Assembly (NCBI GenBank): GCA_013215385.1
Contig: JABSOY010000011.1
Span: forward strand, 62,001 to 126,000
Length of the DNA: 64,000 nt
From: Colwellia sp.
GTDB taxonomy: Bacteria; Pseudomonadota; Gammaproteobacteria; Enterobacterales; Alteromonadaceae
Reading direction: 5' to 3'
Part shown: positions 45,323 through 53,101 of the stretch, piece after piece
Layout: every line of letters starts with the position of its first letter
How positions within the stretch are numbered: position 1 is the stretch's first letter
Notes under the pieces: model-generated
The model's input: the letters and a program-made list of their open reading frames with translations, nothing else
What the model was told of the DNA's origin: nothing
Databases searched by the model: none
Program-made: the position numbers and the translations under genes

Positions 45323-46429
45323 CTATGAATCTAGTGTTTGTTTTGCGCTTACTGGGTTTGCATACATAGTTAACAACCAATGCTGTTGTTCATGAGTAAG
45401 CTCTGCCATACGACTATTAAGCTGAGCTAATACATTCTGCTTGATATCGTCTTTTTGGTGAAGTTTTGCATAAGCAGTTAGATTACTGTCATACAGTTTA
45501 TAGTTGGCAATAATTTCCTGATCTATTGCCTTTGCGACCGCTTTACTATCAGTAAATTCGCCCTTAATAGCATGGCAAAACTCGACATGAACACGGCCTT
45601 TCTTACCGTTCAGTCCTTGGGTAATACTGTTTAAGTCTTCATTTTCTTTTTTCTGATAACTGCCTGTTGCATCACGTTCAGCAAGTTCAATAGCTTTATC
45701 GCGATCACAGGGATCAAATTCATAAGAGATAGATACAGGCACAATGTTAATTTGAGACAAATAATCGGCTATAGAAACTTGTTTATTTTTATTCAGTAAT
45801 AGCATTGATATTAAAGCAGAGTTAGTTTTATCTATTCCGTCTTTAGCACGACCTTCACGTTGGGCTATCCAAATATTTTGCTGTCTGTCATGCACGGTAT
45901 GATGGATATAAGCAGACAATTGCTTTGAAGCATTAAGCATAGCGCGTTTTGTTTTTTCGCTACGTTTAACAATAAAACTTTTATTAATACGCATTAAATC
46001 GGCAACCCAAGGTTGTTGCAATAAGTTATCGCCAACAGCCGCTTCGACCGTATTAATGTTACTTTTAAATAATGCCCAATTTATCAAGGCGACGTCTAAG
46101 ACGATATCTCGATGATTACTGATAAACAGCATAGGTTTAGTCGTATCAATTTTTTCTAAGCCATGAAAGGTAAAACCGTCGGTACTTTTTTTCACTAAAT
46201 GATGTAAGTACTTAGCCACTTCACTTTGAATTTCTTCAATATTATGAAACTTACTTGAACGCAGTTTTAGCATCCATTTCACTAAAATGCAGCTAAGTTT
46301 AGGCAATGCTTTATATAACCTAGGTAATTTAAAACTCGCAATAGAAGAAAGTAGACCTTGATCATGAATCAGTTTTTGGATTACAACAGCAACCTCATCA
46401 TCACGATAAGGGCGAATATCATCAAACAT
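45323..46429 (-). CDS. Lysophospholipid acyltransferase-like protein (PlsC fold)
   Basis: A 368-residue cytoplasmic-face acyltransferase. The catalytic His is in LFISNHRDIVLDVALINWAL, with five residues between His and the Asp rather than the four of the usual HxxxxD motif, although an Asp also lies two residues after the His. WIAQREGRAKDGIDKTNSAL fits the second block (acyl acceptor binding). It resembles a 1-acyl-glycerol-3-phosphate acyltransferase subfamily of gammaproteobacteria. Exact substrates cannot be told. No membrane signal peptide is seen. Confidence 0.85.
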   Translation of the reverse strand: MFDDIRPYRDDEVAVVIQKLIHDQGLLSSIASFKLPRLYKALPKLSCILVKWMLKLRSSKFHNIEEIQSEVAKYLHHLVKKSTDGFTFHGLEKIDTTKPMLFISNHRDIVLDVALINWALFKSNINTVEAAVGDNLLQQPWVADLMRINKSFIVKRSEKTKRAMLNASKQLSAYIHHTVHDRQQNIWIAQREGRAKDGIDKTNSALISMLLLNKNKQVSIADYLSQINIVPVSISYEFDPCDRDKAIELAERDATGSYQKKENEDLNSITQGLNGKKGRVHVEFCHAIKGEFTDSKAVAKAIDQEIIANYKLYDSNLTAYAKLHQKDDIKQNVLAQLNSRMAELTHEQQHWLLTMYANPVSAKQTLDS

Positions 46430-46753
46430 TTAAGGATCTCTTTTGCTGGTAAACAGCGATTTATACAATAAAAACTGGTCGATATTATAACCGATTTTTA
46501 TATGAAAAGGTTTGTTTTGTTTTATTTTTACTTTTACTTGTTAAGTACTCGGTAAACGAAGCTATTTCATTTACTTAACACTAATAATAAAAAATAATAC
46601 AAAATATTACGCTAAATCAAAAAAAAGTAATTAAATTTTGCTACAGTTAATGAGTAAGCTTTATATGAATATGTTTTTTTTCATGTAAAGGCTTGTGTTT
46701 TTTGACTTAGCCCATAAGTCTTAAAGTAGAGTAATAAATAAAAAGGAATACCT
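46430..46753. other. Divergent intergenic region between the acyltransferase and hpf
   Basis: These 324 bases are strongly AT-rich. I see no gene. A TTGACT box at 46702-46707 could be the -35 of an hpf promoter, but its -10 partner is poor. The left part must hold the acyltransferase promoter. Confidence 0.35.
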
Positions 46754-47110
46754 ATGAAAATAAATCTTTCCGGTCACCACGTAGATGTTACAGATGGTAT
46801 AAAAGAACATATAGATGAAAAATTTTTAAAAATCTCTAATCACTTCCCAACACTTATTGCGCTAGACATTATCCTTTCTAAAGAGCACGGTAAACATAGC
46901 GCTGAAATAACGACAAATTATGAAGGGAGTCGTATTTCCGTTTCAGCTAAAGATGATGTTATGTATCCTACTATTGCTGGAGTTGCCAAAAAGCTTGACG
47001 CAGCCCTTAAACATAGAAAAGGCCAATTAAAGGCAAATTTACACAGTAAACCAAATTCTGTTACTCCTGAAATAGCTCATGAGAAAGTTCAAGAGATGAA
47101 CCTAGGTTAA
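46754..47110 (+). CDS. hpf: Ribosome hibernation-promoting factor / RaiA family
   Basis: The 118-residue protein begins MKINLSGHHVDVTDGIKEHI and contains SAEITTNYEGSRISVSAKDD VMYPTIAGVAKKLDAALKH, the short-form HPF/RaiA fold that binds the 30S subunit in the A and P sites. The C-terminal tail (about 100-118) is longer than that of E. coli HPF (95 residues) and shorter than a dimerisation domain. So it acts as HPF or as RaiA (YfiA); the sequence alone does not decide. It is transcribed alone with its own terminator. Confidence 0.9.
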   Translation: MKINLSGHHVDVTDGIKEHIDEKFLKISNHFPTLIALDIILSKEHGKHSAEITTNYEGSRISVSAKDDVMYPTIAGVAKKLDAALKHRKGQLKANLHSKPNSVTPEIAHEKVQEMNLG

Positions 47111-47140
47111 TTTTCAATAATCATATTAGTCAAAAAATTT

Positions 47141-47168
47141 ACGGGAGCTTTTAGCTCCCGTTTTGTTT
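47141..47168 (+). terminator. Terminator after hpf
   Basis: ACGGGAGCT and AGCTCCCGT pair around TTT, followed by TTTGTTT. It is 31 bases past the hpf stop and 65 before arfB. Confidence 0.88.
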
Positions 47169-47233
47169 GCTAAATATTCTTTTTCTTTACAGTGTTATAC
47201 TGGCAAAAAATCACCCTGTTGTAGATCTCAAGT

Positions 47234-47647
47234 ATGTTATCCCTATCAAATAATGTTTCCTTAGATGAAAGTGAACTCGAATTAACGGCTGTTCGCTCGC
47301 AAGGCGCGGGCGGGCAAAACGTTAATAAAGTATCGTCAGCCATTCATTTGCGCTTCGATATCAAAGCCTCATCATTACCTGATTTTTATAAGGAACGCTT
47401 GCTTGCGCTAAAAGATAAACGCATCACCAAAGATGGCGTTTTAATTATTAAATCACAACAATTTAGAACACAGGAAAAAAACCGAGCATCGGCATTAATG
47501 CGTTTAGTTGAATTAATTAAATCTGCGGTGGTTGTTCAAAAGGCTCGTCGGACAACGAAACCAACAAAAAATTCTAAATTAAGACGTTTGGCAGGAAAGT
47601 CTCACCGCAGTAATGTTAAGGCATTACGCGGTAAGGTTGCCGATTAA
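47234..47647 (+). CDS. arfB: Alternative ribosome-rescue factor ArfB (YaeJ)
   Basis: ArfB enters stalled ribosomes lacking a stop codon and hydrolyses the peptidyl-tRNA. The 137-residue protein has the release-factor GGQ motif in RSQGAGGQNVNKVSSAIHLR (about residues 21-40). The basic C-terminal tail (KARRTTKPTKNSKLRRLAGK) threads into the mRNA channel. It lacks the codon-recognition domains of RF1 and RF2. Start is the ATG of MLSLSNNVSLDESELELT. Its neighbour hpf also acts on ribosomes under stress. Confidence 0.96.
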   Translation: MLSLSNNVSLDESELELTAVRSQGAGGQNVNKVSSAIHLRFDIKASSLPDFYKERLLALKDKRITKDGVLIIKSQQFRTQEKNRASALMRLVELIKSAVVVQKARRTTKPTKNSKLRRLAGKSHRSNVKALRGKVAD

Positions 47648-47653
47648 CTTCTC

Positions 47654-48424
47654 TTAAGCGCTTTTAACTTTTCTTCTTAAGGAGAATAAAGCTAAAGAGA
47701 ATAGGGCAAAGTATGACAATGAACCGCCGCCACTACTACTACCCGATGAATCAGTTGTAGAAAGTAAAGTGTTTTTCACTGATGATAAATTAGCATCAGT
47801 TACTACAGTGGCATCTAGAATAGTAATGCTATTAATCGTTACAAAATTTTCTACACCTGGAACAAAGTTAACATCAGCACATTGCTCAGCGGTATAATCA
47901 GGCATAGGTACCTCTCTGCAGATAAGTAAAGCTGCCATAGCATTTATATTGTCCATACCTTCAATAACTTCACCAAACACGGTGAAACCACCATTTTGTG
48001 TGTCTAAGATTGAGCTATTGTCTTTATAATTAATGAACCATTGGCTTGTTGCCCCATTGGGGTTATTGCCAGGTTTAGCCATCGCAATCGTGCCTTGTAC
48101 ACTTGAATAAACAGGTTCATTTATTACCGAAGCATCAATGCTGATAGGAGTTAACGGAAAGCCGCCCTCTAATGAAAAGCCACCGGCTTGCATAACAAAG
48201 TTTGGAATTAGGCGATGTACAACGGTATTGTTATAATCACCATCTTTTACATAATTTAAAAAATTCTCTACTGTTTTCGGTGTTGTTTGATCATGCAAAT
48301 TTATTTTGAAATTCCCTTGAGATGTTTCAACCTCAACAATGGTTGCATTAGATGAAAAAGATAAAAGTGTAGTAAGAGAAAGAGTGCTAGCAAGTGCTAA
48401 CGATTTGAATACTGCTTTTGACAT
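47654..48424 (-). CDS. Secreted cyclophilin-type peptidyl-prolyl isomerase with GlyGly-CTERM tail
   Basis: A protein of about 256 residues starting at the ATG at 48424 (AAAGG upstream). The signal peptide ends near SFSSNA. A cyclophilin domain follows (TSQGNFKINLHDQTTPKTVE, VVHRLIPNFVMQAGG, GATSQWFINYKDN, FGEVIEGMDNI). A small Cys pair lies in a late loop (CREVP ... CADVNF). The C-terminus is a Ser/Gly linker, then GGGSLSYFALFSLALFSLRR KVKSA: glycines, one helix and a basic tail, the GlyGly-CTERM sorting signal cleaved by rhombosortase. It is probably a surface or secreted foldase. Confidence 0.93.
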   Translation of the reverse strand: MSKAVFKSLALASTLSLTTLLSFSSNATIVEVETSQGNFKINLHDQTTPKTVENFLNYVKDGDYNNTVVHRLIPNFVMQAGGFSLEGGFPLTPISIDASVINEPVYSSVQGTIAMAKPGNNPNGATSQWFINYKDNSSILDTQNGGFTVFGEVIEGMDNINAMAALLICREVPMPDYTAEQCADVNFVPGVENFVTINSITILDATVVTDANLSSVKNTLLSTTDSSGSSSGGGSLSYFALFSLALFSLRRKVKSA

Positions 48425-48923
48425 AATAACCTTTACAAAATTAGTGCGTAGTGCTGAGTAGTTATCGATATTAAGACCATTAGCTGTAAACAACAAGTGC
48501 TTTTCTTGATTGTAACTAAAAAGATCTTTTAGGATGAGGTCTATGCTCTAATCATGAATAATAATTGACTGAAAGTTAAAAATACCAGAGTTCGTTTTTT
48601 GTAAATATTAGCTGACATGTCGCTTTATCTTCTATCATTGTGATAATTAAAAACTATGTTATTGATCAGAGCCTTCATTTCCATTTAGCTTTATGGTGTT
48701 GCTATTACTTTATTCACTGCCGGTTAAGGGTGAACAAAGCCTGCTTATACAAATCAAATTTAGGTGCTAAATGCAGCGCAAGTCTACCAAGGGTATGAGT
48801 CGATTGAAGAGAGCAATGTAATGAACTGAAGTTACTTAATCTTTATATAAGTTACCCCTGAAATAATGGCAAAGCATACCGGGATAAACAAAAGTAATAA
48901 CAGCGATAATAATGATATTACTC
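48425..48923. other. Intergenic region with no recognised gene
   Basis: These 499 bases lie between the cyclophilin start and the HDOD stop on the same strand. I found no frame with a credible start and ribosome binding site on either strand and no clear terminator. The segment 48720-48830 has higher G+C and broken frames, as in a decayed gene, but I cannot name it. Confidence 0.35.
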
Positions 48924-50000
48924 TTATTCCCGTGGTAAAAAATTTAATGCGTACGTTAAAGTTTGCTGGCAAGTTAACTTATCTACGCATGCAAGCTGAT
49001 ACTCTTGTACGCTAACTTTTTTATATTCGAACAAACTTTGCAGTTCACTGATAAAGTTTGCTTGCGCTATAAGTTCACTTAAGTGGGACTGTTTAATTAA
49101 CTTGTCATTTTGTTGACTAATAGTTTCAATAATTAAGGGAGGTAAATTCCATTTCGATATAATCGCTACCGTTAAGCTTATTGAATGCGTAGCGATTAAT
49201 TTCTTAAACGCTTTTGAGCTAGGTGTCGCATCAGGGGCTACATGGTTAAATGCTTCAACCATTAAATCAAAAATGATCATCCCTCCTAAGTTTCTCAACA
49301 AACCGATTAAATAAGCAACATCAGGACTGTCGATAACATCATTTTGTTCTGCTAATTCTTTTGATATTACTGCTGTTTGTAAACTATGCTGCCAAATTTT
49401 ATATCCGAAGTGTTTGAAATATGGACTATTCTTTGGAGTGAAATTATCAAGAAAAACATAAACTACCCCTTGCAATAACCCTTGAGAACCCAAAGTCATG
49501 AAGGCCGACTTCAAGTTAATTACCGGCTTGTTGCTACGACTATACTTGGCACTATTAGCAAGTTTTATTGTGTCTGCCGCCATGATGGGTTCTTTTTCAA
49601 TGATGGTAATAATGTCTTCAACATTAAAGCTATCATTGTTCAAAGCTGTCAATACAGCATCGACTGACGCTGGCATAATGGGCAACTCAGTCATTAAATT
49701 TATTGGGCAAAGCAATAACTCATTTATTTGGCTAGCTACATATTCACTGAGTGGGTCAATGCTCAGTGAGTATTGTTTAACATCTTCTCCAAATAACAAA
49801 TCATAAAAAAGATTTTCATAATTATTATCTTGAGTGTTTGCGCTATCATCATTTATCGACTTAGTGCAGGATAAATTTATCAGTGAAGCTTTGTCGTCAT
49901 CAGGGGTATTTAGCTTTGTTTGCTGGAAATACTCATAGTTAGGGGGGATTTCATCTGACGAAACTGAAGGGAAAATAGTTTTTATAAGGGATTTAAACAT
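48924..50000 (-). CDS. HDOD domain protein
   Basis: A 358-residue cytoplasmic protein with a disordered acidic N-terminus (about 1-80) and an HDOD domain (about 95-300): LPIMPASVDAVLTAL, EKEPIMAADTIKLANSA, LKSAFMTLGSQGLLQGVVYV, WQHSLQTAVISKELAEQ and VAYLIGLLRNLGGMIIFDLM. HDOD domains are HD-type folds lacking catalytic metal residues and act as signalling scaffolds. The N-terminal tail has no partner domain, so its output is unknown. It stands alone. Confidence 0.9.
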   Translation of the reverse strand: MFKSLIKTIFPSVSSDEIPPNYEYFQQTKLNTPDDDKASLINLSCTKSINDDSANTQDNNYENLFYDLLFGEDVKQYSLSIDPLSEYVASQINELLLCPINLMTELPIMPASVDAVLTALNNDSFNVEDIITIIEKEPIMAADTIKLANSAKYSRSNKPVINLKSAFMTLGSQGLLQGVVYVFLDNFTPKNSPYFKHFGYKIWQHSLQTAVISKELAEQNDVIDSPDVAYLIGLLRNLGGMIIFDLMVEAFNHVAPDATPSSKAFKKLIATHSISLTVAIISKWNLPPLIIETISQQNDKLIKQSHLSELIAQANFISELQSLFEYKKVSVQEYQLACVDKLTCQQTLTYALNFLPRE

Positions 50001-50172
50001 AAAGAAAAATTAAACTTATACTGTCATAAGGAAGTTAAATATATGTATCAAATTAAGTTTAATCATAATATTTGAATTAGCGAGTATTTGCTGCAACAAT
50101 TTTTAAATCTGAACTACCTATCAACGACTCAATTTGAGCGCGAAGATAGGTCAGGGGAAGGGAATGTTCGGC

Positions 50173-50826
50173 TTATAACTGATGAAGAAATCGTTCGCTA
50201 CGCGGTAAAAAATAATTGTCATAATCTAGAGAGAAAGCAACTTTACTTGACCGACCAATGATTTCATTTCGAGGTACAAAGCCAATTACGCGAGAGTCTG
50301 CACTATTATCTCTATTATCACCAAGCACTAAGAATCGCTCCTTAGGTACAGTTACTGTCTTAAAGTTAGCAAGCTGCGAGGCAATATTATTCAGACGGAT
50401 AGAATGAGACTGACCATTAATGGTTTCATTGCTTTCATAGTGAGATGCCATTTTTTGATCTTTAATTTCATAAGTAACCGGTTTACCATTTATAAATAGC
50501 TGATTGTTTTTCATTGAAATATTATCGCCCGGTACACCGATAACGCGTTTTACTAGGCGTTTGTCAGCTGCAACTGAGTCAAAGATAATGATGTCGTTAG
50601 GCTGAGGCTCTGCAAGCCTAACCAAAGATATATGAGTAAAAGGGACCCGAATATCGTAAGCCATTTTATTAATGAAAATTCTGTCTCCTTCAACAATAGT
50701 GGGTTTCATTGAACCGGTTGGTACATCGTTCCAGTCGGCGACCGCACTACGAAAAACAAGCATTAAACTAATAAAAACCAGTAGTGATTTATTCTCTTTC
50801 CATAATTTAAATAACATTTTTTTCAT
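50173..50826 (-). CDS. Signal peptidase I (LepB-like), short single-anchor form
   Basis: It cleaves signal peptides from Sec-exported proteins on the periplasmic face. The 217-residue protein has one N-terminal helix (about 13-30), then the catalytic Ser39 in PTGSMKPTI, the general base Lys93 in RLVKRVIGVPGD, and the conserved FLVLGDNRDNSADSRVIGFV box. E. coli LepB is 324 residues with two helices and sits beside lepA; neither applies here. It may therefore be a second signal peptidase I. It stands alone, with its promoter in 50827-51000. Confidence 0.93.
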   Translation of the reverse strand: MKKMLFKLWKENKSLLVFISLMLVFRSAVADWNDVPTGSMKPTIVEGDRIFINKMAYDIRVPFTHISLVRLAEPQPNDIIIFDSVAADKRLVKRVIGVPGDNISMKNNQLFINGKPVTYEIKDQKMASHYESNETINGQSHSIRLNNIASQLANFKTVTVPKERFLVLGDNRDNSADSRVIGFVPRNEIIGRSSKVAFSLDYDNYFLPRSERFLHQL

Positions 50827-51032
50827 AGGTATTCCTTCAGAAGTTTATTTTTAGCACTTTAGCTTGGATTGAATAAATGAAAAATTGTTCCAAAGAATTT
50901 ATAAAAACATGTAACTGAATATGAATAACTATTTCTTTAGTACGTAGCGTATATTTTAAAATGGAAGTCTGGGCTTAATTGATAAGGTTTGCTGAATGGG
51001 GGGAATTCAACAAACCAAAATAGAGAAAAGGA

Positions 51033-51794
51033 TTAAGGTTTTTTAAAGACTAAAGTAAAGCGGTCGGTATTACCTGAAACCGTTTTTCGGCCTACTTCAT
51101 AACGAAGTTCATCATCAGGGCGATAAAACATATTTGACGACTTCTCTAAAATAAATCCTGCATTCTGTACCTCAATGATAACATTAACAGGATCTTCTCG
51201 TCGAGCTAACTCACGAGTTTCAACGGCCATATGACGACGAGAGTGATCTACGATCACGTAAGTGCCGCCAGACTTTAATGCCGAAAAAGCAGCATTATTG
51301 AGCTTTGCTTTGTCTGCGTCGTTAAAGTTGTGATATTCACGAATATTTAAGACCATGTCAGCATCGTTCATACCAAAAGACAACATCCCTAAATCGTAGC
51401 GATAATCTTTATTGTTCCAAGATAACTCAATAGGAAGTTTGTGAGTTGATTTGAAAGCGGCATGGCTGAGTAATTCATTCATGCTTTCTAACCATTCTTT
51501 TTTATACGCTAGGTGTAGCTGACCTTTTTCAGCGAGCAGTGGCGCAAGAATTTTTGTATACCAGCCGTTGCCTGGAGCAAACTCAATCACTTTCATATTT
51601 TGTTCAAAACCAAAAAATGATAACGCTTGAGCAGGAGAGCGATTACTATCTCTCTTGGTATCGGCTTCCGTGCGATACTCCATTTTCATGGCGGTATTCA
51701 CGTTGTCTATCAAGTTGTTTTGCGCAGCTTGGCTAGCAAAGCTTTGTGTAAGTACTATTGCTGCAAGCGATAAATTTATGAGCGTTTTATTCAT
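51033..51794 (-). CDS. Exported class I SAM-dependent methyltransferase-like protein
   Basis: A 253-residue protein with a Sec signal peptide (LSLAAIVLTQSFASQAAQ) and a Rossmann methyltransferase fold: motif I KVIEFAPGNGWYTKILAPLL, GTYVIVDHSRRHM, and a C-terminal TDRFTLVFKKP. Proteins of this predicted methyltransferase group occur with signal peptides in many Proteobacteria. SAM is not thought to be present in the periplasm, so its activity there is unclear. No partner gene is seen. Confidence 0.85.
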   Translation of the reverse strand: MNKTLINLSLAAIVLTQSFASQAAQNNLIDNVNTAMKMEYRTEADTKRDSNRSPAQALSFFGFEQNMKVIEFAPGNGWYTKILAPLLAEKGQLHLAYKKEWLESMNELLSHAAFKSTHKLPIELSWNNKDYRYDLGMLSFGMNDADMVLNIREYHNFNDADKAKLNNAAFSALKSGGTYVIVDHSRRHMAVETRELARREDPVNVIIEVQNAGFILEKSSNMFYRPDDELRYEVGRKTVSGNTDRFTLVFKKP

Positions 51795-51955
51795 TTATAT
51801 CCATGACCTTTTTGTAAAATGTAATTGAGTTAAATATAAGAGTATGAAAGTTGACATATAATTTCGTTGAAAAATAAATATTTATAATTAACTTGAATTT
51901 TCTTTCAAAGCTAAGGAAGATCCACCCCGATGTTTTTGCTTAATATTTGATAAAA

Positions 51956-52519
51956 ATGACTAAAAAGATAAAAGTTCCTCTGAAAAAAAAAATAGCAGAT
52001 GCGGCTGAAATTACGTTAGCTTTAACCGATCCTAAAAGCCCGAGTAATGTTGGCGCGGTGATGCGTGCGGCAGGTTGTTATCATGTTGATAAAGTACTTT
52101 ATAGCGGTCAACGTTATGCACGTGCGGCAAAATTTAATACTGATACACAAAGTGCCAGTAAAAAAATACCTTTAATTGGCGTAGAGTCTTTAGTAGAAAA
52201 TTTACCAGAAGGCAGCCAATTGGTGTGCGTTGACTTAATAGAAGGTGCAATACCTTTGCCTGCCTTTAGTCACCCTAAAAATGCCATGTATGTCTTTGGG
52301 CCTGAAGACGGTACCATTAGCCAAGCAGTTATTGATAAAGCTGATGCTGTCGTTTATATCCCTACTCATGGTTGCATGAATTTAGCCGCAACGGTAAATG
52401 TAGTATTGTATGACCGTCTAGCTAAGTTGGCGATACCGATAGGTGACAATGAACTTATTCGAAAAAGCCGTGATACTAATAATACTGTTAAGGTAAAAAG
52501 TGAATCTCTCTGTGAATAA
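51956..52519 (+). CDS. TrmH/SpoU family RNA methyltransferase
   Basis: A knotted 2'-O-type methyltransferase of about 187 residues using SAM. Motif 1 DPKSPSNVGAVMRAAGCY, motif 2 AMYVFGPEDGTIS and motif 3 MNLAATVNVVLYDRLAKL are all present. It has no N-terminal RNA-binding extension. Its RNA target (tRNA or rRNA) cannot be determined. ATG at 51956 is preferred over an upstream TTG. It precedes the csp promoter. Confidence 0.93.
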   Translation: MTKKIKVPLKKKIADAAEITLALTDPKSPSNVGAVMRAAGCYHVDKVLYSGQRYARAAKFNTDTQSASKKIPLIGVESLVENLPEGSQLVCVDLIEGAIPLPAFSHPKNAMYVFGPEDGTISQAVIDKADAVVYIPTHGCMNLAATVNVVLYDRLAKLAIPIGDNELIRKSRDTNNTVKVKSESLCE

Positions 52520-52569
52520 CCGCCTGTACATAAAATAACCAGTCAATTGTGAGGCGATGGATAAAAAAC

Positions 52570-52597
52570 TTGACTATATAAATGGAATATATATAAT
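52570..52597 (+). promoter_or_regulatory. Strong sigma-70 promoter of the cold-shock gene
   Basis: TTGACT (52570-52575) and a perfect TATAAT (52592-52597) are 16 bases apart. The predicted start, near 52604, leaves a leader of about 183 bases before the cold-shock ATG. Confidence 0.7.
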
Positions 52598-52603
52598 GCC
52601 CGC

Positions 52604-52786
52604 AGCTAGAAAGTAATACCTATATTTATGTACCAAGTTTCGACGTTATGTTAGTAGCTCGTCCTGTTTAATAAGTAATAGCAACACTCTCAGCATCATT
52701 GTTTTAGTCATTATTTTATAATGTCTAAAACGCAAAATTACGATTTAAATTCGATTTAAATCATATTAAACAAATAGGATAAAATT
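52604..52786 (+). promoter_or_regulatory. Long 5' leader of the cold-shock gene
   Basis: About 183 untranslated bases separate the predicted start from the ATG. E. coli cspA has a comparable leader (about 160 nt) that folds differently in the cold and lets translation rise. The region ends with a direct repeat, CGATTTAAAT then TCGATTTAAAT (52741-52762), and the AGGA ribosome binding site. I cannot fold it reliably by eye. Confidence 0.5.
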
Positions 52787-52993
52787 ATGTCTACAACTAC
52801 TGGTACAGTAAAATGGTTTAACGAAGCAAAAGGTTTTGGTTTCATCGAGCAAGAATCTGGTCCTGACGTTTTCGCACATTTTTCAGCAATCTCTGGCGAC
52901 GGTTTCAAAACTTTAGCTGAAGGCCAAAAAGTACAGTTTACTGTTACTCAAGGTCAGAAAGGTCCTCAAGCTGAGAACATTCAAGCTCTTTAA
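52787..52993 (+). CDS. Cold-shock protein (CspA family)
   Basis: A 68-residue single OB-fold nucleic-acid-binding protein. RNP1 KGFGFIEQ and RNP2 VFAHFSAI are intact, with the usual start [16 protein letters not shown]. It binds single-stranded RNA and melts structure in the cold. Which paralogue it is cannot be told. It has a strong promoter, a long leader and its own terminator. Confidence 0.97.
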   Translation: MSTTTGTVKWFNEAKGFGFIEQESGPDVFAHFSAISGDGFKTLAEGQKVQFTVTQGQKGPQAENIQAL

Positions 52994-53045
52994 TTTTGCT
53001 TTTTTGAATTAAATTTATAATTTAACTCAAAACAAAATAAGTGCT

Positions 53046-53079
53046 AAAAAGGGTAAGACTTAGGTCTCACCCTTTTTTT
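53046..53079 (+). terminator. Terminator after the cold-shock gene
   Basis: AAAAAGGGTAAGAC and GTCTCACCCTTTTT form a long stem with one mismatch, then TT. It overlaps the position of a GTG that could be read as a longer zapE start, which argues for zapE beginning at 53102. Confidence 0.92.
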
Positions 53080-53101
53080 GTGGGAAAAATTTCACTTTAT
53101 T

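Noticed and set aside
48830-48923. Hydrophobic minus-strand frame downstream of the HDOD gene (IIIIAVITFVYPGMLCHYF)
   Set aside because: It has no ATG, GTG or TTG start after the in-frame stop and only a short tail after the internal Met.
53078-53101. Upstream GTG extension of zapE
   Set aside because: The GTG lies in the T-run of the csp terminator and has no ribosome binding site; the ATG at 53102 fits the family.
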